From: Tubulanus polymorphus
Taxonomy: Eukaryota > Nemertea > Palaeonemertea > Tubulaniformes > Tubulanidae
Assembly (NCBI RefSeq): GCF_964204645.1
Contig: NC_134032.1
Location: 10,410,275-10,474,274 of the forward strand
Reading direction: 5' to 3'
Length of the DNA stretch: 64,000 bases
Shown here: in pieces, positions 49,201 to 60,758 of the stretch
Layout: every line of letters begins with the position of its first letter
How positions within the stretch are numbered: the first letter of the stretch is position 1
Position numbers and translations under genes: made by a program
Notes under the pieces: generated by a model
What the model saw: the letters and a program-made list of their open reading frames with translations, nothing else
Told to the model about the DNA's origin: nothing
Databases searched by the model: none

Positions 49201-52200
49201 TGCATGGTTACGATTCCGTAGGTAACGGAACTGGGCGTAGCGCGGCAACGGTTGCGCGGGTGGCGGCGAGCGAGGAGGTGCCGCGATCAACATCAACAGC
49301 GAGAGGCGTGAAAAATACAAGCAGTAGGGATTTACGAGATAGAGTGAGCGAAACTTCAGCGGAACGAGCACCAACTGCGACCACGCGGCGCGTTTATAGG
49401 AATGCTACGCTAAAGACTCTGACTGTTACAGTGAAATCGTCTGCCGAACCGGGTCCGCTGAAACGAGCGAATACCGATTTATCCGCAGCGGCGACTAGAA
49501 ATCGTAGCCATAAAACTAGTCCTTACTTACAGAGACTTTTAACGCGGAGATTAGTTTCTCAAAATCCGGATTTCGTTCGACCGCATTTACCGAAACCGAA
49601 CAAGCCACCGGAGGTCGCCACTCGTGCCCGACCGGCGACGACTAGTGACGTCGTTGATAATAGTGACGTCAGAACAGCCGCCTGGTCCGATTCGGATTCC
49701 GGGCACGATAGTCCGCGGACTTTGTCGCGCTGGACGGAAAATACGGGCGAATCGCGAGTGACGTTAATCAGCTCGGCCTCGGAAATTGTCATGACGGGTG
49801 TCGCGAAAGGTAAAGAAATTCTCCCTGCTGTGTTTTTTGAGAAAAAAATCACAATTCTTTTTACGGCACCCTTGCGATAGAGTGCTAGAAAAACATGTTG
49901 CAATTTCACTTCACTTTCCCCTTGTTACTTTCATTCAAGCAATCACGGGTTCTGTGCGGTTATAATCGCGTATTTGAAACGAACAAAATAGGTCTCTTTG
50001 TGGTCATCCGTTGCACGCACGATTTTCCTGGACTAAGGTACGTAGTTCTTGGTTAGGTTCGACTCCGTAAAATCAGTTTATTTTCAAAGTCGGATATGAA
50101 CCGAGAACTATGGAACTGGGTCCTAAGTTGATACACGCACAAAAATATAAATATATAAACTAACCGGTTTGCAGTGTGAAGAATATTTTCTACTTTTCAG
50201 AGAGGAGAATCTAGCTATTTTTGCTGGCGACCAAGTGACATATATTCAAACGTTTGAAAAAGATTTGATATTAATTTTACATGTGTTCTTAATCATAGTT
50301 GTTCGTATCAGTTGAAAGAACAGACAATTTCCTTTTCGCCTAATCGATCTTTCTCTCCGTTTTTTTTCTTCGCAGACGAGAGCCCGAAAAGCGGTCGAAA
50401 GAAGCAGAAAGAATATTTCAAAGAGGAACTGAGACGTCTGCAAGAGGGACTGAAAAGAGAATCGTCGAAGATTAAGCCGCCGCCCGTGTAAGTAGGCCCG
50501 CAATGTCGGAACTGAGTTTACATTCTGTTTTACATAGAATACAAAATAAGCATACGTCATAACACAAATATCGACGACGTCATCAGAAATTGTTTACATT
50601 TCTATTTATAGACGTGAACACTTCCCGAATGTTTACACAGATCTACAGCCGTATTACAATACATATACAGTGAAATATTTAATTGACGAGGTATGCACTA
50701 GAGGGCGTTCATGTTCGATGGATTTGCTGGCATTAAACTTCTTAAGTAATTAAAAATACACAGGCCTGTTTTGGATTATAACAGTAGTATCACATGATTG
50801 GTATTGTTCATGTTGTTTGTGCGATTCATGATTTAATTTCCATCATATATCCTGCTCAAAATAGAAAATTAGTCCTGTTTTTTTAATTGAACTGTTTCAT
50901 TTTGTATCCCTTACAAACCAGACCCTGGTTAAAGCGATAAACTATCCCAATTTATCCTAATCTATCTTATATGTTATAAATAAACAGCATTTATCTTCTA
51001 TCTTATCCTTTCAATACAAAATTGATGGAATGTCATTGTTCTTAATTTGTGTTATTTTTTTAGGAAGAAGAGCCGATGACGCAACGGGTAAGTCGGGATT
51101 AAGAGATTGAGAAAGCCGACCACGAAACGTGTGGCTAATGGACTATCTATAGGTTAATATTGAAACGATTCTGAATTTCAGGATGAATCGGCAGTAAGCG
51201 GCGGCTCGACCTACAGGACTAGACCGACCGCTACCGGGTTGGTTGACCCGTGGATGGATCTGGACATGGACCGTGGGCTCTTACCGAAAATCGAACACAA
51301 AGATTCGGCGACTCCCAGAGAAAAGAAAAAGTAAGAAATCACCAACTATTTTTCAATTCTCATCTCTTGCACTTATTATCACCATGGTACTCCATGACGA
51401 CGAATTCTGTACACGCGATTTGCGGCAATATTACGTCATTGAATACTTCATCTGAAATCGAATGACGTCATAGTGGGTTTGCTAGTTTATGCTAAGCTAT
51501 ATTAAATTCACGTCACAGAGAAAAATGTTCCCAGATTTTGAAAGTTTCTATCTGTCGAGTTTACATCATCGATTTCGGCACCTCATTTTCCAGGAAACGC
51601 TCAAGCGAAAAACGGCCTCCGAAAGAGGGCAGCACACGTCTTCCAAAATTCCCATCGGTTAAAGTGGAAGGGCAAGATCTGGCGCGTGAGCTCACTTATA
51701 AAGATGTTCCGTCTTTAAGGTAGGATTACACTGGCGGCATTAGTGTATCCTCAACCATCCCCTTCTGGCAATCGACAGACTACCGCCATCCTTGAAATCC
51801 TGACCACCAAGACTTCACCAAGTCTCTTCTCTGAAACGAACCAAGCCTATTATATTTAAAAGTGAATGATGTTTTGTTTTACCAGATCCCATTGGTATTT
51901 ACAGACGCAATCGGGAGGGGGGGGGGGTATTCCAGGTTGCCGATTGCCTAGGGTGGATCTAGGCTGTAGATTAAGGCATTTTTGAGGCTCTAGATTATCT
52001 GATGGGGTTGGGTGGTTCCAGACTTCGAATTATCTAAGAGTGGTAATAGGCTGGGGCCAGTTCCACAGTCGAGACTTAAGTTCAAAAGTGGGCTTAAGTC
52101 TTAAGATTGGTATTTAGTTGTTAGATTGGCTATAGAACTAACATGGTCTTAGACTGAGCTTAAGTATAAGCCATGACTATGGACCGGCCCCTGTAGATTT

Positions 52201-52672
52201 AGGGGTGTTTTAGGCTGTATATTGTCTGATGGGGATAGGATACTTTCGGGCTGCAGATTGTCATAAGAGATGGGTTTAGGCTACAATCATATATATAACA
52301 GCAACATTTTGAATCTATTTTCACTTCAACATCTTTATTTACAGGGAAGATTTGAAGCGGTCATATAGTTTGAACGCGCAGCGCAAAATCGACGAAGATT
52401 ACACGAGAACGAAGCAGGATTTCTATCGCATGCAACTCGACCGAATGGAAGAGGTTCACCCGAGAAGTCGACCGCACATGCGCTCCGTATATTTCGCCTA
52501 TTTGCAGAATACGCCCGGTTCTAAGAAAGCCCTGTACGAATGCGTCGGCCAACTGGAAAAACACCAAGATCAAGAAAACGAAAACAACAATCATAAAGAA
52601 CAACCTCAAGAGCAGCAGGAGCAACAGCAACAAGAAAAACAATTTCAAATGGAAGTTCAAATACAAGCTTGA
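43296..52672 (+). CDS. Giant acidic, mostly disordered protein with conserved-looking C-terminal region
   Basis: Exons: 43296-49809, 50376-50487, 50612-50690, 51064-51087, 51182-51330, 51594-51719, 52345-52672; 7332 nt, 2443 aa, phases consistent. The 6.5-kb first exon encodes D/E/N/S-rich sequence. Visible modules: a duplicated motif W-L-F-x-T-L-x3-R-x-F-L-K (W19-K32 and W184-K197); a T-D-D-V repeat region (44640-45040); a P-P-T-D-G-A-D-V repeat region (47725-47945); and a basic S/T/R-rich stretch (48960-49680). The small exons encode an ordered-looking tail: KKQKEYFKEELRRLQEGL (coiled-coil-like), FPNVYTDLQPYYNTYTVKYL, GLVDPWMDLDMDRGLLPK, and RKIDEDYTRTKQDFYRMQ followed by a Q/E-rich end. 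I do not recognise the family. There is no signal peptide or membrane helix. The start is the first ATG after an in-frame TGA (43242-43244). Confidence 0.82.
52053..52192. mobile_element. MITE-like palindromic element in the last intron
   Basis: The ends are GGGGCCAGTTCCACAGTC and GACTATGGACCGGCCCCT. It is inverted relative to, and nearly identical over most of its length with, 18114-18260. It has split a degenerate simple repeat (units like GGCTGTAGATTGTCTGATGGGG, 51940-52050 and 52194-52290), which also includes a G10 run at 51917-51926. Confidence 0.75.
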
Positions 52673-53629
52673 ATTAACCGATCAAATCCTTACAAACCCA
52701 CAACCCAATCACACACAGCGTATCATTCTTTGGTTTGCATTATGTAGATTTTCTCACATCGACCAACCAAATCCATCGATAGATGTAAGATCATTTTTGA
52801 CTAGCCTATTTGAATATGCAAATGACGATTCGGGTATTATCACCCGATCAAATTCTAGATTACACTACGTTACACGTTTACTAGAAAATACTTGGTTTTG
52901 AATTTGCAATAAATTTGAATATGAAATAAATTTGAATATGCAAATGAGGTACTGGACCGCTGACGAATATATTTCAGATCATGTTCAAACGTAAATGCGT
53001 TATAAATGTGGTATAACTTGTCGTTACGTTTAATCTTTCTTCACTTTTAAGGAAATAATCTTCTTTTGTACAGTCTTCAGTCCATTTTCACGAATTCACG
53101 AATTTATGATTCATACCTATAGTTAATGGAAATAAACATTACCACGTACGTATTGTATTCTTCAATTTAACTTTGTTCCATTCTCGATGTTTCACAAACA
53201 CTGGTAACTGATTAGCGCTTGATAATCTCAATTTTCTGCTGTTGTCGACTATACTTTTGTCTTAAATTTATTCGTTATTAACTGCATGTACTATATATTA
53301 TTTGAAGCAAATAATCTTAGGTTTTTGAAAAAAATCTGATTCCAGCGTCGAAGAAGCAATTTCTGTGATCTGTAAAAGTCTTGTTGTAAGATGTAAATAA
53401 TAAAACAGAGTGTCTATATTACTATACTTGAATCTATTTGTTTGTCTATCATTTATGGTAATCTGGCTGTGACACGGTTTATGAATTTATAGGATGTCTT
53501 GGGGTTAAATACATGCATTTACTTCCCCCCCCCCCCGGCCCAAGATGAATAGTTGATAGTCGTATTTTCGCGAATAAGATATTTCCAATTTTTAGGGTTC
53601 GAACACGATGCGATGATACGCCACGAAAG
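52673..53629. other. 3' UTR and spacer between convergent genes
   Basis: Several AATAAA hexamers occur; the most plausible for the giant gene is at 53399-53404. A run of 13-14 C lies at 53526-53539. No exon is recognised. The part near 53450-53600 (GGCTGTGACACGG...GATGATACGNCACGAA) belongs to the conserved 3' flank of the receptor units, seen again near 55250, 59230 and 63250. Confidence 0.45.
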
Positions 53630-54607
53630 CTAACGTGCATATCGTGAAGTTTTGTTGTCACGAATTCCACTAATTCTTATCAAACGAACCAAAGTGTTTT
53701 TGAATTTTTCGTTCGCGATTGTAAAAACAATGAAATTCACGCATGAATTTAAAAGTGACGTAACCCCGTAAATTTCATTTAACACATCCTTGTAAAGTGT
53801 TAATCCGCCGATCTTACTGATGAATCCGGGCAGTTCAAGAACTGTGAATACGATACTCATTGTCAGCACCATTTTAGTGGCTTTCGTTTGATTTTCAGAC
53901 GATGGAATCTTCGTTGCTGACAGAGTTTTGCGTTGCTTACTTTTGACGCGTAAGACAACAATGAGAGCTATGTTCGCTGCCAGAACTAAGATGTTTGAAA
54001 TGAAAACACGGATGATTGGATCGACGTACCTATTCATGATAGTGTAAATCCGTTTATAAAAAAGCAAAGATGTGTAATGATCAGATCGAAACTCTTTATA
54101 TTCCCTTAACAATTTCGCCCTCATCGTAATCGGGTAGTAAGCGCTTATAGATAATGAGAGTATACCCGTAATGATGATAAGTGGCTTCAAGCTACGTTTT
54201 ACGCGGAGCGGAAAAATGATAGTTACCAATCTTTCACATTGAATTATGACGATCAAATAGTTTCGAAACATCAAAAATCCTTTAAAAAACATACTTCCCC
54301 ATATGCTTATGTACACCGGGGAAATTCGGTAATTAGGAAATTTCTTGATAGATTCGCCATACCACGCGTAGTGAATGTAATAACGAACTGAGAACGTGAT
54401 AAACGTTGCCAGCAAAAACATGATGTCGACGAGTGCGAGGCATTTCAGTAAATCGAAGCAGCGGTTTTTTGTTTTCTGTTTGTGAAATACGACGATAACC
54501 ATCGCGTTGAATATAACGCCAACTATGACTAGCGGAGGTACGATGTACGCGTAGCTAATCCAAGCGTACACCCTAACTGAATCGTAAACATATACACGTT
54601 TTTTCAT
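53630..54607 (-). CDS. Orphan class A GPCR, subtype A, copy 1
   Basis: The protein has 325 residues in one exon. N-terminus MKKRVYVYDSVRVYAW marks subtype A. Seven helices are clear: FN in TM1, LALVD in TM2, C-E-R-L in place of DRY at the end of TM3, a proline-containing LELPGF in TM6, and NSCVNFIVF in TM7, where the usual final Tyr of NPxxY is Phe. Extracellular loop 2 and the top of TM3 have no cysteine, so the canonical disulfide is absent. The tail is longer than in its relatives (RISGIRDNKTSRYAR). It is the most diverged subtype-A copy and lies at the 3' end of the array. Ligand unknown. Confidence 0.85.
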   Translation of the reverse strand: MKKRVYVYDSVRVYAWISYAYIVPPLVIVGVIFNAMVIVVFHKQKTKNRCFDLLKCLALVDIMFLLATFITFSVRYYIHYAWYGESIKKFPNYRISPVYISIWGSMFFKGFLMFRNYLIVIIQCERLVTIIFPLRVKRSLKPLIIITGILSLSISAYYPITMRAKLLREYKEFRSDHYTSLLFYKRIYTIMNRYVDPIIRVFISNILVLAANIALIVVLRVKSKQRKTLSATKIPSSENQTKATKMVLTMSIVFTVLELPGFISKIGGLTLYKDVLNEIYGVTSLLNSCVNFIVFTIANEKFKNTLVRLIRISGIRDNKTSRYAR

Positions 54608-55434
54608 CTTTTCGAAAAACCTGATTCGTCTGCTTTACGTAAGCCTTGGACGCGCCTATACCTGCTGAAACACCTAAACCCATGCGTAAATTCTTAACGG
54701 ACAATACACACAGCATGTAATGTACAGACTACGACTAATTCTGTCGCATCGGGAAGCAAATTACCTAATGTGTATGTCAAATGAACTAGATTTGAATACG
54801 CATCTGACGTACATTCAAAGCTTTTAGGACGAGAAAGAAAATGGACGTGAACACGGTTTTCACAAAATGTGAAAAGCCTATCGTTAGTTAAAATGTAAAT
54901 CAGCAGTTCACCACTATAGTGATCCACGACGCTCTACGATCCTAGTATGACAACTATATATGCTGACAATTTCTAATGATTTCCCCCAAATTCTCCGATC
55001 CACAAATTCTTCGAGATTATTTCTTACAATTCAATCTTGCTATCGACGATTTTTAGTTATCATCCTACCTAAATTCATATATATTCAATCAATTAAATTT
55101 AAATCGGAGCAAAAGACTTTTTAAACCGGATTCCCGACGTCGAAAGAAAAATCATTTTTCTCTGATCTGAAAAACTTGTTTCATCAAAATATACTCGTTA
55201 CATAACTATGAAAATAATTAGCTTATCATTTGTGGTAACTGTTTGGCTGTGACCCGGTTTATAAACATATTATATAGTATGTCTAGGGAGTCAATCGTTA
55301 GTCGAAAATATCTATTAGATAATCGATAACCAGTTAGCAATTAATCTTAGGCGAAAACGAATTTCCATCTTAATTTAGGATTCGAACAGCATACGATGAT
55401 ACGTCACAAACTACCGTTCATATCGTCTGATATA

Positions 55435-56367
55435 TCAGGTCATTTTCAATAAATGAAACAGCGTATTTCTGTATTGTTTATTCACGATTACATAAAGAAT
55501 GAAATTCACGCATGAGTTGAGGATCGATGTCCATCCGTAAATGTCGTTAGATACTCTATTGAAAGATGTACTTCCTCCGATCTTACCGAGGAAACCCGGA
55601 AGTTCTAATACGGCGAATACGATACTCATTGAAAGCGCCATTTTAGTGGCTTTCGTTTGATTTTGAGACGACGAAATCTTGGTCGCTGACAGAGTCTTAC
55701 TTTTGACGCATAATACAATAATGAGAGCAATGTTTGCCGCGAAAACAACGATATTTGAAATAATAACACGGATAATCGGATCGATGAAATTGTTCATTAA
55801 ATTATAAATTCGTTTATAAGGAGTGAAAGTAATGTAATGAACAAATCGAAACTCTTTGTATCTGCGCGACAACCTTGGTCTCATTGAAATCGGGTAATAG
55901 GCACCTATAGACACTGATAATAAACCCGTAATGATGACAAGTGGCTTCAAGCTACGTTTCAGATGAAGCGGATAAGTGATAGTAACCAATCTTTCACATT
56001 GAATTATGACGGTCAAATAATTACGAAACAACAGAAATCCTTTGTAAAACATGCTACCCCATATGTTCAAGTACACCGGTGAAATTCGGTAATTAGGAAA
56101 TTTCATGATTGATTCGCCATACCACGCGTAGTGGATGTAATAACGGACGGGAAACGTGATAAACATTGTTAGCAAAAACATAATGTCGACGAGTGCGAGG
56201 CATTTCAGTAAATCGAAGCAGCGGTTTTTAGTTTTCAGTTTGTGAAATACAATGATAACCATCACATTGAATATAACACCGACTAGGACTATCGTAGGTA
56301 CGATGTATGCTATGCCAATCCACACCAAAGAATACGTACTCAATCTCGGGTTGTTAGTTTTATTCAT
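55435..56367 (-). CDS. Orphan class A GPCR, subtype B, copy 1
   Basis: The start is set at MNKTNNPR (four codons inside the longest frame) to match the other subtype-B gene, giving 310 residues. Residues NKT form an N-glycosylation sequon at position 2. Subtype B differs from A in its N-terminus (VWIGIAYIVPTIVLVG) and in loop 2 (FTPYKRIYNLMN). It shares C-E-R-L, LALVD, LELPGFLGKIGG and NSCVNFILY. The third loop is two residues shorter than in the other copies (VKSKTLSATK). No loop-2 or TM3-top cysteine is present. One exon. Confidence 0.86.
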   Translation of the reverse strand: MNKTNNPRLSTYSLVWIGIAYIVPTIVLVGVIFNVMVIIVFHKLKTKNRCFDLLKCLALVDIMFLLTMFITFPVRYYIHYAWYGESIMKFPNYRISPVYLNIWGSMFYKGFLLFRNYLTVIIQCERLVTITYPLHLKRSLKPLVIITGLLSVSIGAYYPISMRPRLSRRYKEFRFVHYITFTPYKRIYNLMNNFIDPIIRVIISNIVVFAANIALIIVLCVKSKTLSATKISSSQNQTKATKMALSMSIVFAVLELPGFLGKIGGSTSFNRVSNDIYGWTSILNSCVNFILYVIVNKQYRNTLFHLLKMT

Positions 56368-56819
56368 TTTTGTTTTCAAAGTATCCGATTCATCTGCAGC
56401 TATCTAAACCAGGGAGCACCTACCAACTGAAACCGAATTTCATAACTGAAACGGTTCGTAGATTCTCATATCCCACAAAACACAGAGCTTAATTCGTGCA
56501 TAAAGTCACTATATTTGAGTCGGAGTCAGAGACACTTTATTCAATGTGAACGTCGAATATGATAAACAGTATGCAAACTACCTGATGAACATTCAAGGCT
56601 TTTATGACGAGAACGAAAATATGACACAGAGCAGTTAGATTGCTACAGAAAAACTTCGCGCATGCAGAAATTATAGCTTGCAATACAGAGCAGCTGATTA
56701 TAGTGATACATTTACACATAGAAATATGTACAAGTTTTATTCAGGTCGAAAAAAGTGTGATTCAAACGCTTCATGTTAGTCAGTATATATACACTGCGGC
56801 AGAAACGTAGCTGCATTAA

Positions 56820-57068
56820 TTAAATGCCTCCCTCTTCCAAAACTTCAATATCCGTCGTCTGCGAAACTGCGTTATCAATGCCGATGACGTCATCATTTTT
56901 TGTGCCGACTGGTCGGAAACAGCAAGGAGGCATGGTGAAGCATTCCCTCATTCCCGCACCCGGGCAACAGCAAATACTGCATCTATCCTCACACATATAA
57001 TAGGCCTTGTCCCCGGAGTCGACCTTGGAAAAAATTGCTTGATAAAAATTTTTCAACATGAATGGCAC
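56820..57068 (-). other. Cysteine-rich open frame, copy 1, coding status uncertain
   Basis: An 82-codon frame contains EDRCSICCCPGAGMREC, PPCCFRP and DDVIGIDN. A matching stretch is open in the next unit (60759-60985: KDRCSVCCCPGAGMREC, HPCCFRP, DDVIGIDN). The two are in frame with each other only across the central ~45 residues; indels that are not multiples of three shift them on both sides. A possible acceptor (CAATTTTTTCCAAG) precedes both. It could be a last exon of an unrecognised gene that decayed in one copy, or repeated non-coding DNA that is open by chance. Confidence 0.3.
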
Positions 57069-57627
57069 AACGTATTGAATGATTCATAAACCACTGAAAC
57101 ATATTCAAAATGGACGGCGCGGTAACGTATTGAATAAATTAACCACTAAAACACGTACAAAATGGGTGATGAAATATTCAAATAGTACGTGAAAAACTAC
57201 TGGTATATTCAAAAAAGCATGACAATACTACTAAACGTATCCATTTAAACTGATTGACGAATTGCAAATTCTGCCACGAGAAACTTCTTGAATTTAGAAA
57301 TTACGGTGCGCAATGGCGAAAGGCTTATGATGTATTGCCATGTAAGTTATAAGAAGTTTGAAATAATATATAACATAAAATCCATTCCCTTCCACAACAA
57401 TGCATTGAAAACATTTATATATCATTGAATATTTGATTTCATTACTTTTCGATAGTAGTCAAAAGCAGGTCTAACATAACTTTAATTAAGGTTTGCCTAA
57501 TTGGGCCCCTTAAAAACGACGAAACAACCAATGGACGCGCAGGTAAGGTGCAGGGGATGTATTTTCAACTTTTAGCATTCGAACCCGATACGTCACTAGC
57601 TATTATTATTCAAATCCTTGGTAATCT

Positions 57628-58566
57628 TCAACAAATAAATAAATGAAACAGCGTATTTCTGAATTGTCTACTTACGATTACATAAAGTATACAAATCACG
57701 CATGAATTGAAGAAAGATGTCCAAGTGTAAATTTGATTGAATACAATATTAAAAGATGCACTTCCTCCGAATTTAGCGAGGAAACCTGGGAATTCTAAAA
57801 CGGCGAATACAATACATATTGTAAGCACCATTTTAGTGGCTTTCGTTTGATTTTGAGACGGTGAAATCTTGGTCGATGAAAGAGTTTTGCGTTGCTTACT
57901 TTTGACACATAAGACAATAATGAGAGCAATGTTTGCCGCGAAAACAAAGGTATTTGAAATGATAACACGGATGATCGGGTCGATGTACTTGTTCATTAAA
58001 TTGTAAATTCGTTTATAAGAAATTGAAGATATGTGATGAACAAACCGAAATTCTTTATATCCACGCAAATATGTTTCCCTCATTGTAATCGGGTAATAAG
58101 CACCTATAGACATCGATAAGAGACCCGTAATGATGACAAGCGGCTTCAAGCTACGTTTCACATGTAGTGGAAAGCTGATAGTAACCAATCTTTCACATTG
58201 AATTATGACGGTCAAATAGTTTCGAAACACCAGAAATCCTTTAGAAAACATACTTCCCCATATGTTTAAGTGTGCCGGGGAAATGTGGTAATTAGGAAAT
58301 TTCATGACAGATTCGCCATACCACGCGTAGTGTATGTAATAACGAACAGAGAACGTGATGAACATAGCCAGCAAAAGCATCATGTCGACTAGTGCGAGGC
58401 ATTTCAGTAAATCGAAGCAGCGGTTTTTAGTTTTCAGTTTATGAAATACGGTGATAACCATCGCGTTGAATACAACACCGACTGTGACTAGCGGAGGTAC
58501 AACGAACGCGTAGATCATCCAAGCATACACCCTAACTGAATCGTAAACATATGAAGTCATATTCAT
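57628..58566 (-). CDS. Orphan class A GPCR, subtype A, copy 2 (TM7 motif altered)
   Basis: The protein has 312 residues in one exon. Helices are about 15-40, 51-77, 100-130, 139-160, 196-222, 245-265 and 278-299, with N34, D61, E125-R126-L127 and P260 at the class A reference positions. The start MNMTS carries a sequon. In TM7 the usual NSCVNFILY is NSCVICILY, so the conserved Asn of the NPxxY motif is Ile here. The reading frame is intact. It is almost the same protein as the 61644 gene apart from a few residues. The missing disulfide cysteines are as in the whole array. Confidence 0.86.
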   Translation of the reverse strand: MNMTSYVYDSVRVYAWMIYAFVVPPLVTVGVVFNAMVITVFHKLKTKNRCFDLLKCLALVDMMLLLAMFITFSVRYYIHYAWYGESVMKFPNYHISPAHLNIWGSMFSKGFLVFRNYLTVIIQCERLVTISFPLHVKRSLKPLVIITGLLSMSIGAYYPITMRETYLRGYKEFRFVHHISSISYKRIYNLMNKYIDPIIRVIISNTFVFAANIALIIVLCVKSKQRKTLSSTKISPSQNQTKATKMVLTICIVFAVLEFPGFLAKFGGSASFNIVFNQIYTWTSFFNSCVICILYVIVSRQFRNTLFHLFIC

Positions 58567-58775
58567 TTTCAGATTAATCTAATTCGTCTGCGGGACGCGC
58601 CTACTTGCTGAAACTTATTATCCTATCATAACCCACCGCGTAAGTTTTTAACGGACAATACGCAGAGCTCGTATAACTTGTACAGGTTACATCTGATTTT
58701 GTCGCTTCGGAAAGCAAATTATTTTATGTCAATGTTGAATATTATAAACTTGACTATACAAACTAGCTGGTGTAT

Positions 58776-58815
58776 ATTCAAAGCTTTTAGAATGAAAAAG
58801 AAAAGATAGACGCGA
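58776..58815 (-). promoter_or_regulatory. Conserved upstream block of the receptor array
   Basis: ATTCAAAGCTTTTA followed by an A/G-rich run occurs at nearly the same distance upstream of five receptor starts: 54812 (205 bases from the ATG), 56591 (224; one mismatch), 58776 (210), 60520 (218) and 62802 (220). It is shared by the A and B subtypes, whose other spacers have diverged. That constraint suggests a promoter element or a short 5' exon; which of the two cannot be told. Confidence 0.5.
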
Positions 58816-59363
58816 ACTTAGTTTGAGTTAAGCTGAGAATTCTGGAATTCAGAATATACGCTTCACCACAACAACATTGGACAACCCTCACATCGTTTTA
58901 GTTCTGAGGCAGAGCAGCAATTCACCACAGTGATCCATACAGCTCTACGATCCTAGTGTGACAACTACATGAGCAGACAATTTCTTATAATTTTACAAAT
59001 TCTCCAATCCACTCAGATATTCCTTCTCTAACATTTCCAGTTTTAAGTGTTTTTCAGTAATCCTACCTAACTTCATTTTTCTAAGCTATCGCATATATAT
59101 TGAATTTAAATCAGAGTGAAACTATGACTTTTGAAATATGAATTCGACGTAAAAAAATCCATTAAATCTTGTTTTGATGCGGAAATAATGAAATAGTGAT
59201 AAATTACTGGTTTATTATGTACAGTAACTGGCTGTGACCACGTTGATGAACATGTATAGCATGTCTCATGAGTCAATGACTCGATGACAAATATTTCCAA
59301 TTTCTATGATAGGACCCGCATACGATGATACGTCACAAGCTACCGTTCCTATCGTCTGGTATA

Positions 59364-60302
59364 TCAATTGATTTTAAATAACTGAAACAACGTATTTCTG
59401 TATTGTTTACTTACGATTACATAAAGTAAGAAATTCACGCATGAATTGAGGAACGACGTCCATCCGTAAATGTCGTCAAATACTCGATTAAAGGATGTGC
59501 TTCCTCCGATCTTACCGAGGAAACCCGGAAGTTCTAATACGGCGAATACGATACTCATTGTTAGCGCCATTTTAGTAGCTTTCGTTTGATTTTGAGATGG
59601 TGAAATCTTGGTCGATGAAAGAGTTTTGCGTTGCTGACTTTTGACACACAAGACAATAATGAGAGCAATGTTTGCCGCGAAAACAAAGGTATTTGAAATG
59701 ATAACACGGATGATCGGGTCGATGTATTTGTTCATTAAATTGTAAATTCGTTTATAAGGAGTGAAAGTAATGTAATGAACGAATCGAAACGCTTTATATC
59801 TGCCCGAAAACCTTTGTCTCATTAAAATCGGGTAATAGGCACCTAAAGCCATCGATAATAAACCCGTTATGATGACAAGTGGCTTCAAGCTACGTTTAAC
59901 ATGAAGCGGATAAGTGATAGTAACCAATCTTTCGCATTGAATGATGACGGTCAGATAATTCCGAAACACCAGAAATCCTTTAGAAAACATACTTCCCCAT
60001 ATGTTCAAGTACACCGGAGAAATTCGGTAATTAGGAAATTTCATGATAGATTCGCCATACCACGCATAGTGGATGTAATAACGGACGGGATACGTGATAA
60101 ACATTGCTAGCAAAAACATAATGTCGACTAGTGCGAGGCATTTCAGTAAATCGAAGCAGCGGTTTTTAGTTTTCAGTATGTGAAACACGACGATAACCAT
60201 CGCGTTGAATATAACACCGACTAGGACTATCGTAGGTACGATGTACGCAATGCCGATCCATACCATAGAATATGGGCTTCTCGGGTTGTTAGTTTTATTC
60301 AT
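59364..60302 (-). CDS. Orphan class A GPCR, subtype B, copy 2
   Basis: The protein has 312 residues starting MNKTNNPRSPYS, in one exon. LALVD, C-E-R-L, LELPGFLGKIGG and NSCVNFLLY are intact; loop 2 reads RFVHYITFTPYKRIYNL. The C-terminus is very short (LFQLFKIN). In TM5-loop 3 it is closer to the neighbouring subtype-A genes (VKSQQRKTLSSTKISPSQ) than to the subtype-B copy at 55435, which hints at sequence exchange between subtypes. Confidence 0.87.
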   Translation of the reverse strand: MNKTNNPRSPYSMVWIGIAYIVPTIVLVGVIFNAMVIVVFHILKTKNRCFDLLKCLALVDIMFLLAMFITYPVRYYIHYAWYGESIMKFPNYRISPVYLNIWGSMFSKGFLVFRNYLTVIIQCERLVTITYPLHVKRSLKPLVIITGLLSMALGAYYPILMRQRFSGRYKAFRFVHYITFTPYKRIYNLMNKYIDPIIRVIISNTFVFAANIALIIVLCVKSQQRKTLSSTKISPSQNQTKATKMALTMSIVFAVLELPGFLGKIGGSTSFNRVFDDIYGWTSFLNSCVNFLLYVIVSKQYRNTLFQLFKIN

Positions 60303-60758
60303 TTCTTATTCAAAGAATCCGATTCATCTGCAGCTATCTGAAACCAGGGAGCACCTACCAACTGAAACCGAATTTCATAAGTGAAACGGTCGCGTAAATT
60401 TATATATCACACAAAACATAATGTGTGCACGAAGAAAACATATTTGTGTTGGACTCAGATACACTTTATTCTATGTGAACGTCGAATATGATAAACAGTA
60501 TGCACACTATCTGATTTGCATTCAAAGCTTTTACGATTTGAACGAAAATATGACACAGAGGAGTTAGATTGCGGCAAATAAACTCGCGCATTCAGAAGTG
60601 ATAGCTTGCAATACTGAGCGGCTGATTATAGCGATACATTTACTCATGGAAATATATGTACACGTTTTACTCAATTCACAACAAGGCGTTGTTAGTCCGC
60701 ACAGACAGTGCAGCAGAAACGTAGCTGCATTAATCAAATACCCGTCTCTTCCAATACT

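Noticed and set aside
59106-59300. Minus-strand frame MEIFVIESLTHETC..., also open at 63131-63322
   Set aside because: Conservation is explained by the 4-kb unit duplication; the equivalent sequence in the older unit is not open in that frame.
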